A stretch of DNA of 31,649 nucleotides from DATHVI01 sp035461385. GTDB taxonomy: Bacteria; Actinomycetota; Thermoleophilia; Solirubrobacterales; 70-9. The position numbers and the translations under genes are program-made. Every line of letters begins with the position of its first letter. Position 1 is the stretch's first letter. Shown here piece after piece: positions 1-7,794 of this stretch. A model generated the notes under the pieces. The model was not told the origin of the DNA. It saw only the letters and a list, made by a program, of their open reading frames with translations, and ran no database searches. The stretch lies in NCBI GenBank assembly GCA_035461385.1, contig DATHVI010000019.1, forward strand, positions 1 to 31,649. The letters run 5' to 3'.

Positions 1-27
1 GCTCGCTCGCCGCAGGAGCGTGACCTG

Positions 28-882
28 ATGGGGGGCCTCCGCTACGCCTACGTAACGAACGGCCTCACCGGCCATCGGCTCGACGAGGCCCTCCGGCTAC
101 TCGCCGACTGCGGCTACGAGGGGGTCGCGCTGACCCTCGACCACGTCCACTTCGACCCGTTCGCCTCCGGGCTCGCCAACCGCACCGCGAGGCTCCGCGA
201 CCTCCTCGTCACCCTCGACCTCGACTGCGCGATCGAGACGGGCGGTCGGTTCGTCCTCGACCCGCGCCGCAAGCATCATCCGAGCCTCGTCAGCGAGGGA
301 AGCGAGCGCCGCGTCGAGCTCGTCCGCCGGGCGATCGACGTCGCCGCCGACCTCGGGAGCGACGTCGTCTCGCTGTGGTCGGGGGAGCTCCCTGACGGCG
401 TCGACCGCGAGGCGGCCTGGGTCCAGCTGTGCGAAGGGGTCGAGCGGCTGCTCGCCTACGCCTCCGAGCGCGGCGTCCGGCTCGGGTTCGAGCCCGAGCC
501 CGGGATGCTGGTTGAGCGGCTCGATCACTACGAGGCGCTCGCGCGCGACCTCGGGCGCCCCGACGCGCTCGGCCTGACGCTCGACCTCGGACACTGCGTC
601 TGCCTCGAGGAGGCCCCGGCCGACGACTGCGTGCGCAAGTTCGCCCGCCGCCTCGCCCACGTCCACATCGACGACATGCGTCGCGGCGTCCACGAGCATC
701 TGCTCCTCGGCGACGGCGAGCTCGACCTGCAAGCGGCGCTTCGCGCGCTGATCGAGTCCGGCTACGCCGGGCTCGTCGCGGTCGAGCTCTCGCGACACTC
801 ACACGCGGCGCACGAGACGGTGCCGGCGACGATCGCCGCGATGCGGGCCGCCGAGCCGGCGCCGGCGGGGGTGCGTCGATGA
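28..882 (+). CDS. Sugar phosphate isomerase/epimerase-like TIM barrel protein, first gene of ebo-type operon
   Basis: A 284-residue protein of the xylose-isomerase-like TIM barrel superfamily (AP endonuclease 2 fold). The usual metal-site residues are visible: Glu155 in FEPEP, Asp186 and His189 in DLGHC, His211/His213 and Asp215 in HVHIDD, and Glu253 in VELS. Such residues normally hold a divalent metal that drives aldose-ketose isomerisation or epimerisation. The ATG at 28 follows a GGAG-type ribosome site (CAGGAGCG) and overlaps a possible upstream stop (TGATG), so this gene probably continues an operon entering from the left. It overlaps eboA by four bases (ATGA). An extra TIM barrel beside EboE suggests it acts on the same, unidentified metabolite. 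There is no signal peptide, so it is cytoplasmic. The family is clear but the substrate is not. Confidence 0.85.
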   Translation: MGGLRYAYVTNGLTGHRLDEALRLLADCGYEGVALTLDHVHFDPFASGLANRTARLRDLLVTLDLDCAIETGGRFVLDPRRKHHPSLVSEGSERRVELVRRAIDVAADLGSDVVSLWSGELPDGVDREAAWVQLCEGVERLLAYASERGVRLGFEPEPGMLVERLDHYEALARDLGRPDALGLTLDLGHCVCLEEAPADDCVRKFARRLAHVHIDDMRRGVHEHLLLGDGELDLQAALRALIESGYAGLVAVELSRHSHAAHETVPATIAAMRAAEPAPAGVRR

Positions 883-1655
883 CGAGCCCGGACCGCCTGC
901 TCGACCCCGAGGCCCTGTGGCCGCCGCTCGAGGAGCGGGCGACGCCGGAGGGGATCGCGTGGCTGCGCGAGTCGATCGACGAGATCGCCGCGGACCCCAC
1001 CGCGATCCGAACCCGGTTCCCGATGGCCGGCCGCAAGGTCGGTCGCGAGCCGCTCGATCCCGACGCCGACCCCGAGGACGTGCACGCGTGGACGATCGAC
1101 GACGCCGCGCGAACGTTGATGCTCGCGGCGCTCGGCGACCGGGTCACCGACGAGCTCGACGAGCTCTACCGGTTCGGCGACGGCGCCGAGCGCCGGGGGC
1201 TGTTGCGCGCTCTCCCGTACCTCCCGCTGGGGGATCGAGCGCTTGATCTGACGGATGACGCGATCCGGACGAACGACACCAGGCTGCTGGCCGCCGCGCT
1301 CGGGCCTTACGCCACCGCTCACCTCGACGACGCCGGCTACGCGCAAGCGGTGCTCAAGTGCGTCTTCAGCGGCGTCCCGATCGCGCCCCTCGACGGGATC
1401 CCGGAGCGGGTCACGCCCGACGGCTCCCGGATGCTCGCCGCATTCGTCCACGAGCGGATCGCCGCCGGGCGCGACGTCCCCGCGGAGGTCTGGATCGTGA
1501 TCGATCGTCACCCTCCTCAGGACGAGCTGCGGGCGATCGAATCCGAGCTCGAGAGCCCCTTCAACGACCGTCGGCGCGCCGCGGAGCGAGCGCTTGCTGG
1601 GCGCGCCGCCGGCGACGGCGATGCTTCGAAGGCAAGGACCCAAGCGACGAACTAG
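879..1655 (+). CDS. eboA: EboA domain-containing protein
   Basis: A 258-residue soluble protein recognised as EboA by its helical pattern: an LMLAALGDRVTDELDELYR segment (about residues 79-97), then RGLLRALPYLP, AIRTNDTRLL, QAVLKCVFSGVPI and MLAAFVHERIAAGR. In the known ebo operons, EboA accompanies EboB-F. In cyanobacteria that operon is linked to moving scytonemin precursors to the periplasm. No enzymatic motif is visible and its biochemical role is unknown. The start overlaps the previous stop by four bases, and the next gene follows after 8 bases, so it is co-transcribed. The C-terminus (about residues 230-258) is Ala/Arg-rich and looks unstructured. The family call is confident; the function is open. 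Confidence 0.88.
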   Translation: MTSPDRLLDPEALWPPLEERATPEGIAWLRESIDEIAADPTAIRTRFPMAGRKVGREPLDPDADPEDVHAWTIDDAARTLMLAALGDRVTDELDELYRFGDGAERRGLLRALPYLPLGDRALDLTDDAIRTNDTRLLAAALGPYATAHLDDAGYAQAVLKCVFSGVPIAPLDGIPERVTPDGSRMLAAFVHERIAAGRDVPAEVWIVIDRHPPQDELRAIESELESPFNDRRRAAERALAGRAAGDGDASKARTQATN

Positions 1656-1663
1656 GAGCGAGC

Positions 1664-2527
1664 ATGAGGATCTTCGACCCCCACGCCCACATGACGTCGA
1701 GGACGACCGACGACTACGAGGCAATGGCCGCGTCGGGCGTCAAGGCGCTCGTCGAGCCGGCGTTCTGGCTCGGCCAGCCGCGGACCTCGGTCGGCTCGTT
1801 CGTCGACTACTTCAACTCGCTGCTCGGCTGGGAGCGCTTCCGTGCCGCCCAGTTCGGGATCCGCCACCACTGCACGATCGGCCTCAACCCGAAGGAGGCG
1901 AACGATGATGAGCTGCGCCGCGGGGTGCTCGAGATCCTGCCGCGGTTCCTGGCCAAGGACGGCGTCGTCGCGGTCGGCGAGGTCGGATTCGACGCGATGA
2001 CCGCGGCCGAGGAGGAGGCGCTCGTCGCGCAGCTCGAGATGGCGCACGAGCACGACCTCCCGGTGCTCGTCCACACGCCGCACCGCGACAAGGCGGCGGG
2101 CACCAAACGGACGATCGAGCTCGTCGCGGCGTCGAGCATCGACCCCGAGCGGGTGCTGATCGACCACAACAACGAGCTCACCGTCGCCGAAGTGAAGGAG
2201 TCGGGCTGCTGGGCCGGGTTCTCGATCTACCCGAACACGAAGATGGACGAGCATCGCCTCGTCCGCGTGCTCGAGGAGCACGGAACCGACAAGATGATCG
2301 TTAACTCGGCCTGCGACTGGGGCATCTCCGACCCGCTCAAGGTCGCGAAGTCCGCGGCGGCGATGCGCTCGGCGGGCTTCGACGACAACGAGATCGACAA
2401 GGTCGTCTGGCGCAACCCGGTCGAGCTCTTCGCTCAGAGCGGCCGCTTGATCCTCGACGAGCTCGGTGAGCGCGACCTCGCCGCGACCTTCGAGGGGAAC
2501 ACGCTGCTACGGGGAGAGCGCGCATGA
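1664..2527 (+). CDS. eboB: TatD-like metal-dependent hydrolase EboB
   Basis: A 287-residue amidohydrolase-fold protein. The ATG at 1664 was chosen because the protein then opens with the family's metal motif DPHAH (His7, His9), and AGGAGCGAGC lies just upstream; the reading frame itself is open from further left. Other metal-site residues are Glu106 in GEVGFD, His137 in VHTPH, His168 in DHNN and Asp218 in SACDWG, so the full two-metal set is kept. This is the TatD-related branch found in ebo operons, not housekeeping TatD DNase, as judged by the EboA, EboE and EboF neighbours. A hydrolytic step on a small metabolite is likely, but the substrate is unknown. The stop at 2525-2527 is followed by a 232-base hairpin-rich gap before eboE. 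Confidence 0.87.
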   Translation: MRIFDPHAHMTSRTTDDYEAMAASGVKALVEPAFWLGQPRTSVGSFVDYFNSLLGWERFRAAQFGIRHHCTIGLNPKEANDDELRRGVLEILPRFLAKDGVVAVGEVGFDAMTAAEEEALVAQLEMAHEHDLPVLVHTPHRDKAAGTKRTIELVAASSIDPERVLIDHNNELTVAEVKESGCWAGFSIYPNTKMDEHRLVRVLEEHGTDKMIVNSACDWGISDPLKVAKSAAAMRSAGFDDNEIDKVVWRNPVELFAQSGRLILDELGERDLAATFEGNTLLRGERA

Positions 2528-2567
2528 ATCTCTCCACCGCCTCCTCCGCTCCCGCCAGGTGTTCCGG

Positions 2568-2710
2568 CCGGCGACATTGCGTCGCCGGACAGGCTGGTAA
2601 GGCGGCGCAGCCGCCGCAAGTGGTCACCTGGTGCGCGGCTACGCCGCGCACATCGAACGTCTTGCGGCGCCTTCGGCGCCTGACATGCTGCTCCCGCGGC
2701 GCAACGCCGC
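2568..2710. repeat. Cluster of five short GC-rich hairpins between eboB and eboE
   Basis: Five separate inverted repeats lie within 143 bases. They are 2568-2588 (8-bp stem CCGGCGAC, 5-base loop), 2601-2615 (GGCGGC, 3-base loop), 2631-2651 (9-bp stem GTGCGCGGC, loop TAC), 2666-2680 (GGCGCC, loop TTC) and 2696-2710 (GCGGCG, loop CAA). In addition GCCGCAAG at 2613-2620 can pair with CTTGCGGC at 2661-2668, which would enclose the third hairpin. This looks like an intergenic palindromic (REP/MITE-like) insertion or an RNA-level element that could separate expression or stability of eboAB from eboEF. No transposon gene or target duplication is seen. Confidence 0.7.
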
Positions 2711-2759
2711 CGGCCAACACGCCTGCACCCGCGTCCGGGGGCGGTGGGGGGTGGAGGCA

Positions 2760-3902
2760 ATGCGTCTGAGGCACGCGGATGGACAGCTGATCCACCTCGC
2801 GTACTGCTCGAACGTCCATCCCGCCGACGACCTCGACGGCGTCGTCGCGCAGCTCGAGCGCTACGCGGCGCCGGTGCGCGAGCGGCTCGGGGTCGACGCG
2901 CTCGGCGTCGGGCTGTGGGTGGCGCGGCCCGCCCTCGACGACCCCGAGGCCGGCAAGCGGCTCGTCGGCGAGCTCCGCCGGCTCGGGCTCGAGGTCGTGA
3001 CGCTGAACGGGTTCCCCTACCGCGGGTTCCACGACCCGGTGGTCAAGCACAGCGTCTACCTGCCTAGCTGGGCCGATCCCCGGCGCCGCTACTACACCGT
3101 GGGCCTCGCGCACCTGCTCGCGGGGCTGCTCCCAGACGACGTCGCCGAGGGCAGCATCTCGACGCTGCCGCTCGGCTGGCGCGAGAAGTGGGGTCAGGGC
3201 GCCCACGACGCCGCCCGGGCGGCGCTCGAGGCGGTCGCCGACGACCTCGGCCGGCTCGAGCAGCGGACCGGCAAGCGGATCAGGGTCGCGCTCGAACCCG
3301 AGCCCGGGTGCACGATCGAGACGGTCGAGCAGGCCGCCGACTTCCTCGCCGACCTGGCGCCGGAGTGGGTCGGGATCTGCCTCGACGCCTGCCACCTCGC
3401 GGTCCAGTTCGAGGACGCCGAGGGCGCGGTCGAGCGCCTCGCCGCGGCTGGGGTCCCGGTCGTCAAGGCACAGATCTCGAGCGCGCTCCGGGTCCCCGAG
3501 CCGGGTTCCGACGCCGGCCGCAGCCTGCTCCGCGAGTTCGATGAGCCGCGCTTCCTGCATCAGGTCCGCGAGCGGGTCAACGGCCACGTCACCGGCGCCG
3601 ACGACCTCCCCGGGGCGCTCGCGGGCGAGCTACCCGGGGAGCGCGAGTGGCGCGTCCACTTCCACGTCCCGGTCCACGCCGCCGAGCACACCACCCGCGA
3701 CGAGCTCGAGGCGACCCTCGCCGCGCTGGTCGGCGGCGAGCACCCGGCGACCCGCCACCTCGAGGTCGAGACCTACACCTGGACGGTGCTCCCCGACGGC
3801 GGCGACCCCGACGACGAGCGCCTGATCGACGGGCTCGCAAGCGAGCTCGCCTGGACCCGCGACCGCCTCGTCGAGCTCGGGGCCGAGCAGGTGGTCGCAT
3901 GA
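2760..3902 (+). CDS. eboE: Metabolite traffic protein EboE (TIM barrel)
   Basis: A 380-residue protein with a sugar-isomerase-like TIM barrel. The EboE hallmarks are present in order: AYCSNVHPADD near the N-terminus, LGVGLWVA, VVTLNGFPYRGFHD, KHSVYLPSWADP, GSISTLPLGWREKW, LEPEPGC (about residue 179), CLDACHLAVQFE (about residue 208) and HLEVETYTW near the C-terminus. The ATG at 2760 follows GGAGG at 2753-2757. The frame is open from 2631, but that stretch is the hairpin cluster and does not resemble the family. In characterised ebo operons the protein is required for placing a metabolite in the periplasm, but its chemistry is unproven. The glutamates and aspartate typical of metal-dependent TIM barrels are kept, so it may be a true enzyme. 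eboF follows after 22 bases. Confidence 0.9.
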   Translation: MRLRHADGQLIHLAYCSNVHPADDLDGVVAQLERYAAPVRERLGVDALGVGLWVARPALDDPEAGKRLVGELRRLGLEVVTLNGFPYRGFHDPVVKHSVYLPSWADPRRRYYTVGLAHLLAGLLPDDVAEGSISTLPLGWREKWGQGAHDAARAALEAVADDLGRLEQRTGKRIRVALEPEPGCTIETVEQAADFLADLAPEWVGICLDACHLAVQFEDAEGAVERLAAAGVPVVKAQISSALRVPEPGSDAGRSLLREFDEPRFLHQVRERVNGHVTGADDLPGALAGELPGEREWRVHFHVPVHAAEHTTRDELEATLAALVGGEHPATRHLEVETYTWTVLPDGGDPDDERLIDGLASELAWTRDRLVELGAEQVVA

Positions 3903-3924
3903 CGATGCGGAGGGTGGAGCCGAG

Positions 3925-5316
3925 ATGACCCTCGTCGTCGTCGATGCGGTCGGGCTGACGCCGCGGGCGCTCGAGTTCATGCCGCGGATGCGGCGACTCG
4001 CCGACGACGGCTTCCAGGCGCGTCTCGATCCGGTCCTTCCGGCGGTGACCTGCTCGGTGCAGTCGACCCTGCTCACCGGGCTCAATCCCTCAGAGCACGG
4101 GATCGTCGGCAACGGCTGGTACTTCCGCGACCTCGGCGAGGTACTGCTGTGGCGCCAGCACAACGCCCTCGTCGAGGCGGAGAAGGTCTGGGAGACGGCG
4201 CGGCGGGTGAACGGCGGCTTCCGGGTCGCGAACCTCTGCTGGTGGTACGCGATGGGGGCGAGCACCGACTTCACGGTCACGCCGCGGCCGATCTACCACG
4301 CCGACGGCCGCAAGACACCCGACTGCTACACCGACCCTCCGCAGCTCCACGACCGCTTCGACCGCCGCCTCGGCGAGTTCCCGCTGTTCAACTACTGGGG
4401 CCCGGGGGCCGGGATCGAGTCCTCGCGCTGGATCGCCGATGCCGCGCGGCTGATGCTCGACTGCGAGCGGCTCGACATGCTGCTCGTCTACCTGCCGCAT
4501 CTCGACTACGACCTCCAGCGGTTCGGGCCCGACAGCCCGGAGGCGATCGCCGCCGCCCGCGATCTCGACGAGGTCGCCGGGCGTTTGGTCGAGTACGCGC
4601 GTGCCCGCGGCGACAAGGTCGTCGTCCTGTCGGAGTACGGGATCACCCCCGCCAACCGCACCGTCGACATCAACCGGGCGCTGCGCCGGGCGGGGCTGCT
4701 GCGGGTCTACGAGCAGGCCGGGATGGAGTACCTCGACCCGTGGACGTCGCGGGCGTTTGCGGTCGCCGACCACCAGATCGCCCACGTCTATGCTCGCGAT
4801 CCGCGCGACCTGGCCCGGGCGCGCGAGGCGCTCGCCGGTCTCCCGGGGATCGACGAGCTGCTCGAGGGGGAAGCGAAGGCGGCGGCCGGCCTCGACCACC
4901 CTCGCTCGGGAGACCTCGTCGCGGTCGCCGAGCGCGACGCCTGGTTCACCTACTACTACTGGCTCGACGACGAGCTCGCCCCCGACTTCGCGCGCACGGT
5001 CGAGATCCACCGCAAGCCAGGCTACGACCCGGCGGAGCTGTTCATCGACCCCGACGATCGCTGGGCGAAGCTGCGGGCGGGGATGGCGCTGGTGCGCAAG
5101 CGCCTCGGGATGCGCTACCTGCTCGACGTCGTCCCGCTCGACCCCCGTCACGTCCGCGGCACCCACGGCCGGATGCCCGAGGCCACCGAGGACGCACCGG
5201 TGCTGATCTGCTCCGATCGCTCGATCGCGCGCGATCGCGTCGCCGCGACCGAGGTCCGCGACCTGCTGCTCGAGCTGCAGGGGCTCTCGGTCCAGGGGCG
5301 GATGGCGCTCGCCTGA
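3925..5316 (+). CDS. eboF: Alkaline phosphatase-fold nucleotide pyrophosphatase/phosphodiesterase-like EboF
   Basis: A 463-residue type I phosphodiesterase/nucleotide pyrophosphatase-like protein of the alkaline phosphatase superfamily. Expected elements are VVVDAVGL (metal Asp7), PAVTCSVQSTLLTGLNPSEHG (probable nucleophile Thr42), LPHLDYDLQRFGP (His192, Asp194) and the late THGRMPE (His414). The site that normally reads Asp-His (SDHG) is SEYG here, with Glu237 and Tyr238 in place of Asp and His, so the second metal site may be altered. I see no signal peptide; the N-terminus begins directly with the first beta strand, so it appears cytoplasmic. It is the last gene of the ebo-type unit. The substrate could be a phosphorylated or nucleotide-linked metabolite, which is inference. 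Confidence 0.88.
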   Translation: MTLVVVDAVGLTPRALEFMPRMRRLADDGFQARLDPVLPAVTCSVQSTLLTGLNPSEHGIVGNGWYFRDLGEVLLWRQHNALVEAEKVWETARRVNGGFRVANLCWWYAMGASTDFTVTPRPIYHADGRKTPDCYTDPPQLHDRFDRRLGEFPLFNYWGPGAGIESSRWIADAARLMLDCERLDMLLVYLPHLDYDLQRFGPDSPEAIAAARDLDEVAGRLVEYARARGDKVVVLSEYGITPANRTVDINRALRRAGLLRVYEQAGMEYLDPWTSRAFAVADHQIAHVYARDPRDLARAREALAGLPGIDELLEGEAKAAAGLDHPRSGDLVAVAERDAWFTYYYWLDDELAPDFARTVEIHRKPGYDPAELFIDPDDRWAKLRAGMALVRKRLGMRYLLDVVPLDPRHVRGTHGRMPEATEDAPVLICSDRSIARDRVAATEVRDLLLELQGLSVQGRMALA

Positions 5317-5354
5317 GCCCGTGCACGATCGGCGGGCGACTGTCGGGTCGGTTT

Positions 5355-5363
5355 CTGTATCGT
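5355..5363 (+). promoter_or_regulatory. CTGTATCGT motif, copy 1
   Basis: A 9-base CTGTATCGT in the gap upstream of the multicopper oxidase. The same 9-mer recurs at 7779-7787 (+) and 10407-10415 (-), each time in an intergenic region ahead of a gene. It may be a -10-like element or a regulator half-site. No consistent -35 accompanies it. Confidence 0.35.
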
Positions 5364-5404
5364 TTGGTGGGAGGGTCTTTTGCACGATGGTCGGCCAAAG
5401 ACCA

Positions 5405-5434
5405 TTGACAGGAGCCTCTGAACGTCGGTATCTT
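5405..5434 (+). promoter_or_regulatory. Putative sigma-70-type promoter of the multicopper oxidase
   Basis: TTGACA at 5405-5410 and TATCTT at 5429-5434 are separated by 18 bases. Transcription would start near 5441, only about 5 bases before the ATG at 5446, which implies a nearly leaderless mRNA. It lies in the 129-base gap after eboF, which supports a new transcription unit. Confidence 0.55.
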
Positions 5435-5445
5435 TCGACGGCGGG

Positions 5446-6972
5446 ATGAGAAGCAACCACGGAGGAGACCTGAGCAGGGACGGTGGCGCGAAGCTCCTTT
5501 CGCGCCGCGAGGTCCTGATCCACGGCGCCGCCGGCGCGGCTTTCGTCTGCTCGCTCGGTGGGGTGGCGAAGCTCACCTCGGCCCCGAGCGGCAAGCCGGG
5601 GCCGGTGCGCCGCGCCGAGGCCGAGGCGGCGTTCGCGCCGTTCCAGGTCGACGTGCCGCAAATGCCGGTCCTCGAGCCGGTCGACACCAGCGGCGGGGTC
5701 GACCGCTACGAGATCACGATGCAGGAGGGCGAGGCCGAAATCCTCAACGGGATCGGCCCGACGCCGATCCTCGGCTACGACGGCATCTTCCCCGGCCCGA
5801 CGATCCGCTCGCGCCGCGGGCGCCCGGTCGAGGTCGAGCAGACGAACAACCTCAGCGCCGACACCTCGGTCCACCTCCACGGCGGCCACCAGCCGGAGGA
5901 GTCCGACGGGGCTCTCCATGAGTACCACATCAATCCCGGCGGCCAGCGGACCTACCACTACCCGAACGCCCAGCCTGAGGCGACGCTCTGGTACCACGAC
6001 CACGTCCACGGCCTCGTCGGCCCGCACCTCAACTACGGCCTGCTCGGCTGCCACATCATCGAGTCGCCGAACGAGGCGAACATGGGCCTGCCGCAGGGCG
6101 AATACGACGTTCCGCTGATGATCACCGATCGCAGCTTCCGTGAGAGCGGCACCTTCTACTACCCGGCCGGCGTCGCGGACGGGTTCCTCGGCGACACGAT
6201 CCTCGTCAACGGCGCGATCGTGCCGCGGATGCGGGTCAAGCGGCGGATCTACAGGCTGAGATTCGTGAATGCGTCGAACGCGCGCGAGTACCGGCTCCGG
6301 CTCGGCAACGGACGGACGATGCACCAGATCGGCGCCGATACGGCGTTGCTCGACAAGCCGTACGGGCGCAGCGCGATCACGATCACGCCCGGCGAGCGCG
6401 CCGACGTGCTGGTCGACTTCAAGCAGTTCCGCCCCGGCTCCCAGCTCATCCTCCAGAACACGCATCCGAGTGCGGCCGAGGTGCCGAGCGCGCAGGCGGT
6501 GATGCGCCTCGACGTCGAGGGCGGCGGTGGCCGCGAGCAATTCCGGATCCCGAAGGCGCTGCGCTGGCCTGAACCGATCCCGAGCCCGGAGCGCTCGCGC
6601 GAGATCACGCTCGAGCTCACCGGCGAGACCTGGACGATCAATGGCCAGCCGTTCGACGCGGAGCAGATCGACGTCCGCCCGAAGCTGCTCACGACCGAGG
6701 ACTGGACGTTCGTCAACAACTCCACGCACGCCCACCCGATGCACATCCACGACGCCCACTTCCGGATCCTCTCGGTCAACGGCCAGCAGCCCCATCCGGC
6801 CGAGCGCGGCTGGAAGGACACCGTCAACGTCCCGCCCGAGAGCGGCGGCCAGCCGGGAACCGCGGTGATCCGGGTCTACTTCAAGAACCACACCGGCAGA
6901 TTCGTCTTCCACTGCCACACCGCCGAGCACAGCGACCGCAGCATGATGACGATGATGGAGATCGAGCCGTGA
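5446..6972 (+). CDS. Tat-exported multicopper oxidase (laccase-like)
   Basis: A 508-residue multicopper oxidase with two or three cupredoxin domains, expected to oxidise a phenolic, metal or protein donor and reduce O2 to water. All four copper motifs are present: HLHG at 143-146, WYHDHVHG with His184/His186, HPMHIH at 430-435, and HCHTAEHSDRSM at 489-500, which supplies the Cys490, His495 and Met500 type-1 ligands. The N-terminus has a twin-arginine motif SRREVL at 19-24 followed by a hydrophobic stretch, so the folded enzyme is likely exported by Tat. No good ribosome site precedes the ATG at 5446; the promoter would give a nearly leaderless message. A GGAGG lies just inside the frame before a CTG, an unlikely alternative start. 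The next gene, a cupredoxin, overlaps by four bases. Confidence 0.92.
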   Translation: MRSNHGGDLSRDGGAKLLSRREVLIHGAAGAAFVCSLGGVAKLTSAPSGKPGPVRRAEAEAAFAPFQVDVPQMPVLEPVDTSGGVDRYEITMQEGEAEILNGIGPTPILGYDGIFPGPTIRSRRGRPVEVEQTNNLSADTSVHLHGGHQPEESDGALHEYHINPGGQRTYHYPNAQPEATLWYHDHVHGLVGPHLNYGLLGCHIIESPNEANMGLPQGEYDVPLMITDRSFRESGTFYYPAGVADGFLGDTILVNGAIVPRMRVKRRIYRLRFVNASNAREYRLRLGNGRTMHQIGADTALLDKPYGRSAITITPGERADVLVDFKQFRPGSQLILQNTHPSAAEVPSAQAVMRLDVEGGGGREQFRIPKALRWPEPIPSPERSREITLELTGETWTINGQPFDAEQIDVRPKLLTTEDWTFVNNSTHAHPMHIHDAHFRILSVNGQQPHPAERGWKDTVNVPPESGGQPGTAVIRVYFKNHTGRFVFHCHTAEHSDRSMMTMMEIEP

Positions 6973-7757
6973 TCCGCCGCGCGCTGACATGGATCGCAAT
7001 CCTCGCGACGATCGGAGCCGCGGCGTTCATCGCCAACGCGGTCGCACAGGGAACCCACACCGTCGAGGCTGTAGGTGTCGAATGGGAGCCGAGCGAACTC
7101 GATGCCAATCCCGGCGACACCGTGAGCTTCGAGTTCCCGCCGGCACCCGATCTTCCCCACAACGTCGCCATCAGGCTTCCGAATGACGAGGCTCCGAAGA
7201 ACGAGGGCCTGATCTACATCACTGAGGGCCACCCGGGATGCAATCAGGCGTTCCCGTATCTCTGCCCGGCCGGTACCGCTCCGGTGTCCTACGAGGTTCC
7301 CCCGGAGGTCGAGGACGGGGCGATCCTCTACATCTGCACACTCCACTCCGTCTACAACGAGGGCGCGGACCGCTGGGAGGGCATGGTTGGGACGATCGGC
7401 GAGGACGACGATCCCGACCCCCGCCTCGAGAACCCCTCGAGCGCCCCCGGCCCGCCCTGGGAGATCGGGACCGAGCCGCCCCGGATGCTCGGGGCGAAGG
7501 TGAAGGGGCTCAAGCGCGGCGTCCGGCTGAAGCTGCGTGTTACGCACCCCGGCCGCGTGAACGTGCGCTTGCGGCGCGGCGGCAAGGTCGCGCTCAAGCG
7601 CAACGTCAAGAAGCTGCGCCAGGGCGCGAACGTGAGGAAGATCCGAAGCAAGCGCCTGCGCGGCGGTCGCTACCAGGTCCAGCTGCGCTACTTCGACCGC
7701 TGGGGAACTCCGGCGCAGCCGCGGGTCGTGAAGCGGAAGGTCCGCGTCCGGTATTGA
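6969..7757 (+). CDS. Secreted plastocyanin-like cupredoxin with basic C-terminal domain
   Basis: A 262-residue protein starting at a GTG that overlaps the oxidase stop (GTGA). Residues 1-27 form a Sec-type signal ending near AVAQ. Residues 30-145 are a type-1 copper domain with ligands His64 (LPHN), Cys123 and His126 (YICTLHS) and Met139 (EGMVG). Cys91 and Cys99 may form a disulfide. A Pro/Asp-rich linker follows. Residues about 170-262 are a very basic, beta-rich tail (GKVALKRNVKKL, VVKRKVRVRY) that could bind the cell wall or another surface polymer. Coupled translation suggests it passes electrons to the multicopper oxidase. Its copper domain resembles the one embedded in the giant protein at 18925. 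The copper site is clear; the partner is inferred. Confidence 0.87.
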   Translation: MIRRALTWIAILATIGAAAFIANAVAQGTHTVEAVGVEWEPSELDANPGDTVSFEFPPAPDLPHNVAIRLPNDEAPKNEGLIYITEGHPGCNQAFPYLCPAGTAPVSYEVPPEVEDGAILYICTLHSVYNEGADRWEGMVGTIGEDDDPDPRLENPSSAPGPPWEIGTEPPRMLGAKVKGLKRGVRLKLRVTHPGRVNVRLRRGGKVALKRNVKKLRQGANVRKIRSKRLRGGRYQVQLRYFDRWGTPAQPRVVKRKVRVRY

Positions 7758-7778
7758 CGCGGGCCGGCAACTCCGGCT

Positions 7779-7787
7779 CTGTATCGT
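7779..7787 (+). promoter_or_regulatory. CTGTATCGT motif, copy 2, possible -10 of the lipoprotein gene
   Basis: CTGTATCGT ends 7 bases before the GTG at 7795. If TATCGT (7782-7787) is the -10 element, transcription would start at about 7795 and the message would be leaderless. TTGACG at 7754-7759 is 22 bases upstream, too far for a standard -35. Confidence 0.35.
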
Positions 7788-7794
7788 CCGCCCG

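Noticed and set aside
1..28. Possible 3' end of an upstream gene stopping at 21-23 or 26-28
   Set aside because: Both stops are plausible and the TGATG overlap is suggestive, but fewer than ten codons are visible, too few to annotate.
2631..2759. Upstream extension of eboE to a GTG at 2631
   Set aside because: The added 43 residues are encoded by the hairpin cluster and do not match the family, whereas ATG 2760 has a GGAGG site.
2524..2769. An 81-codon frame starting with an ATGA overlap at the eboB stop
   Set aside because: It consists almost wholly of the hairpin cluster, has low-complexity composition, and resembles no protein. The overlap is probably chance.
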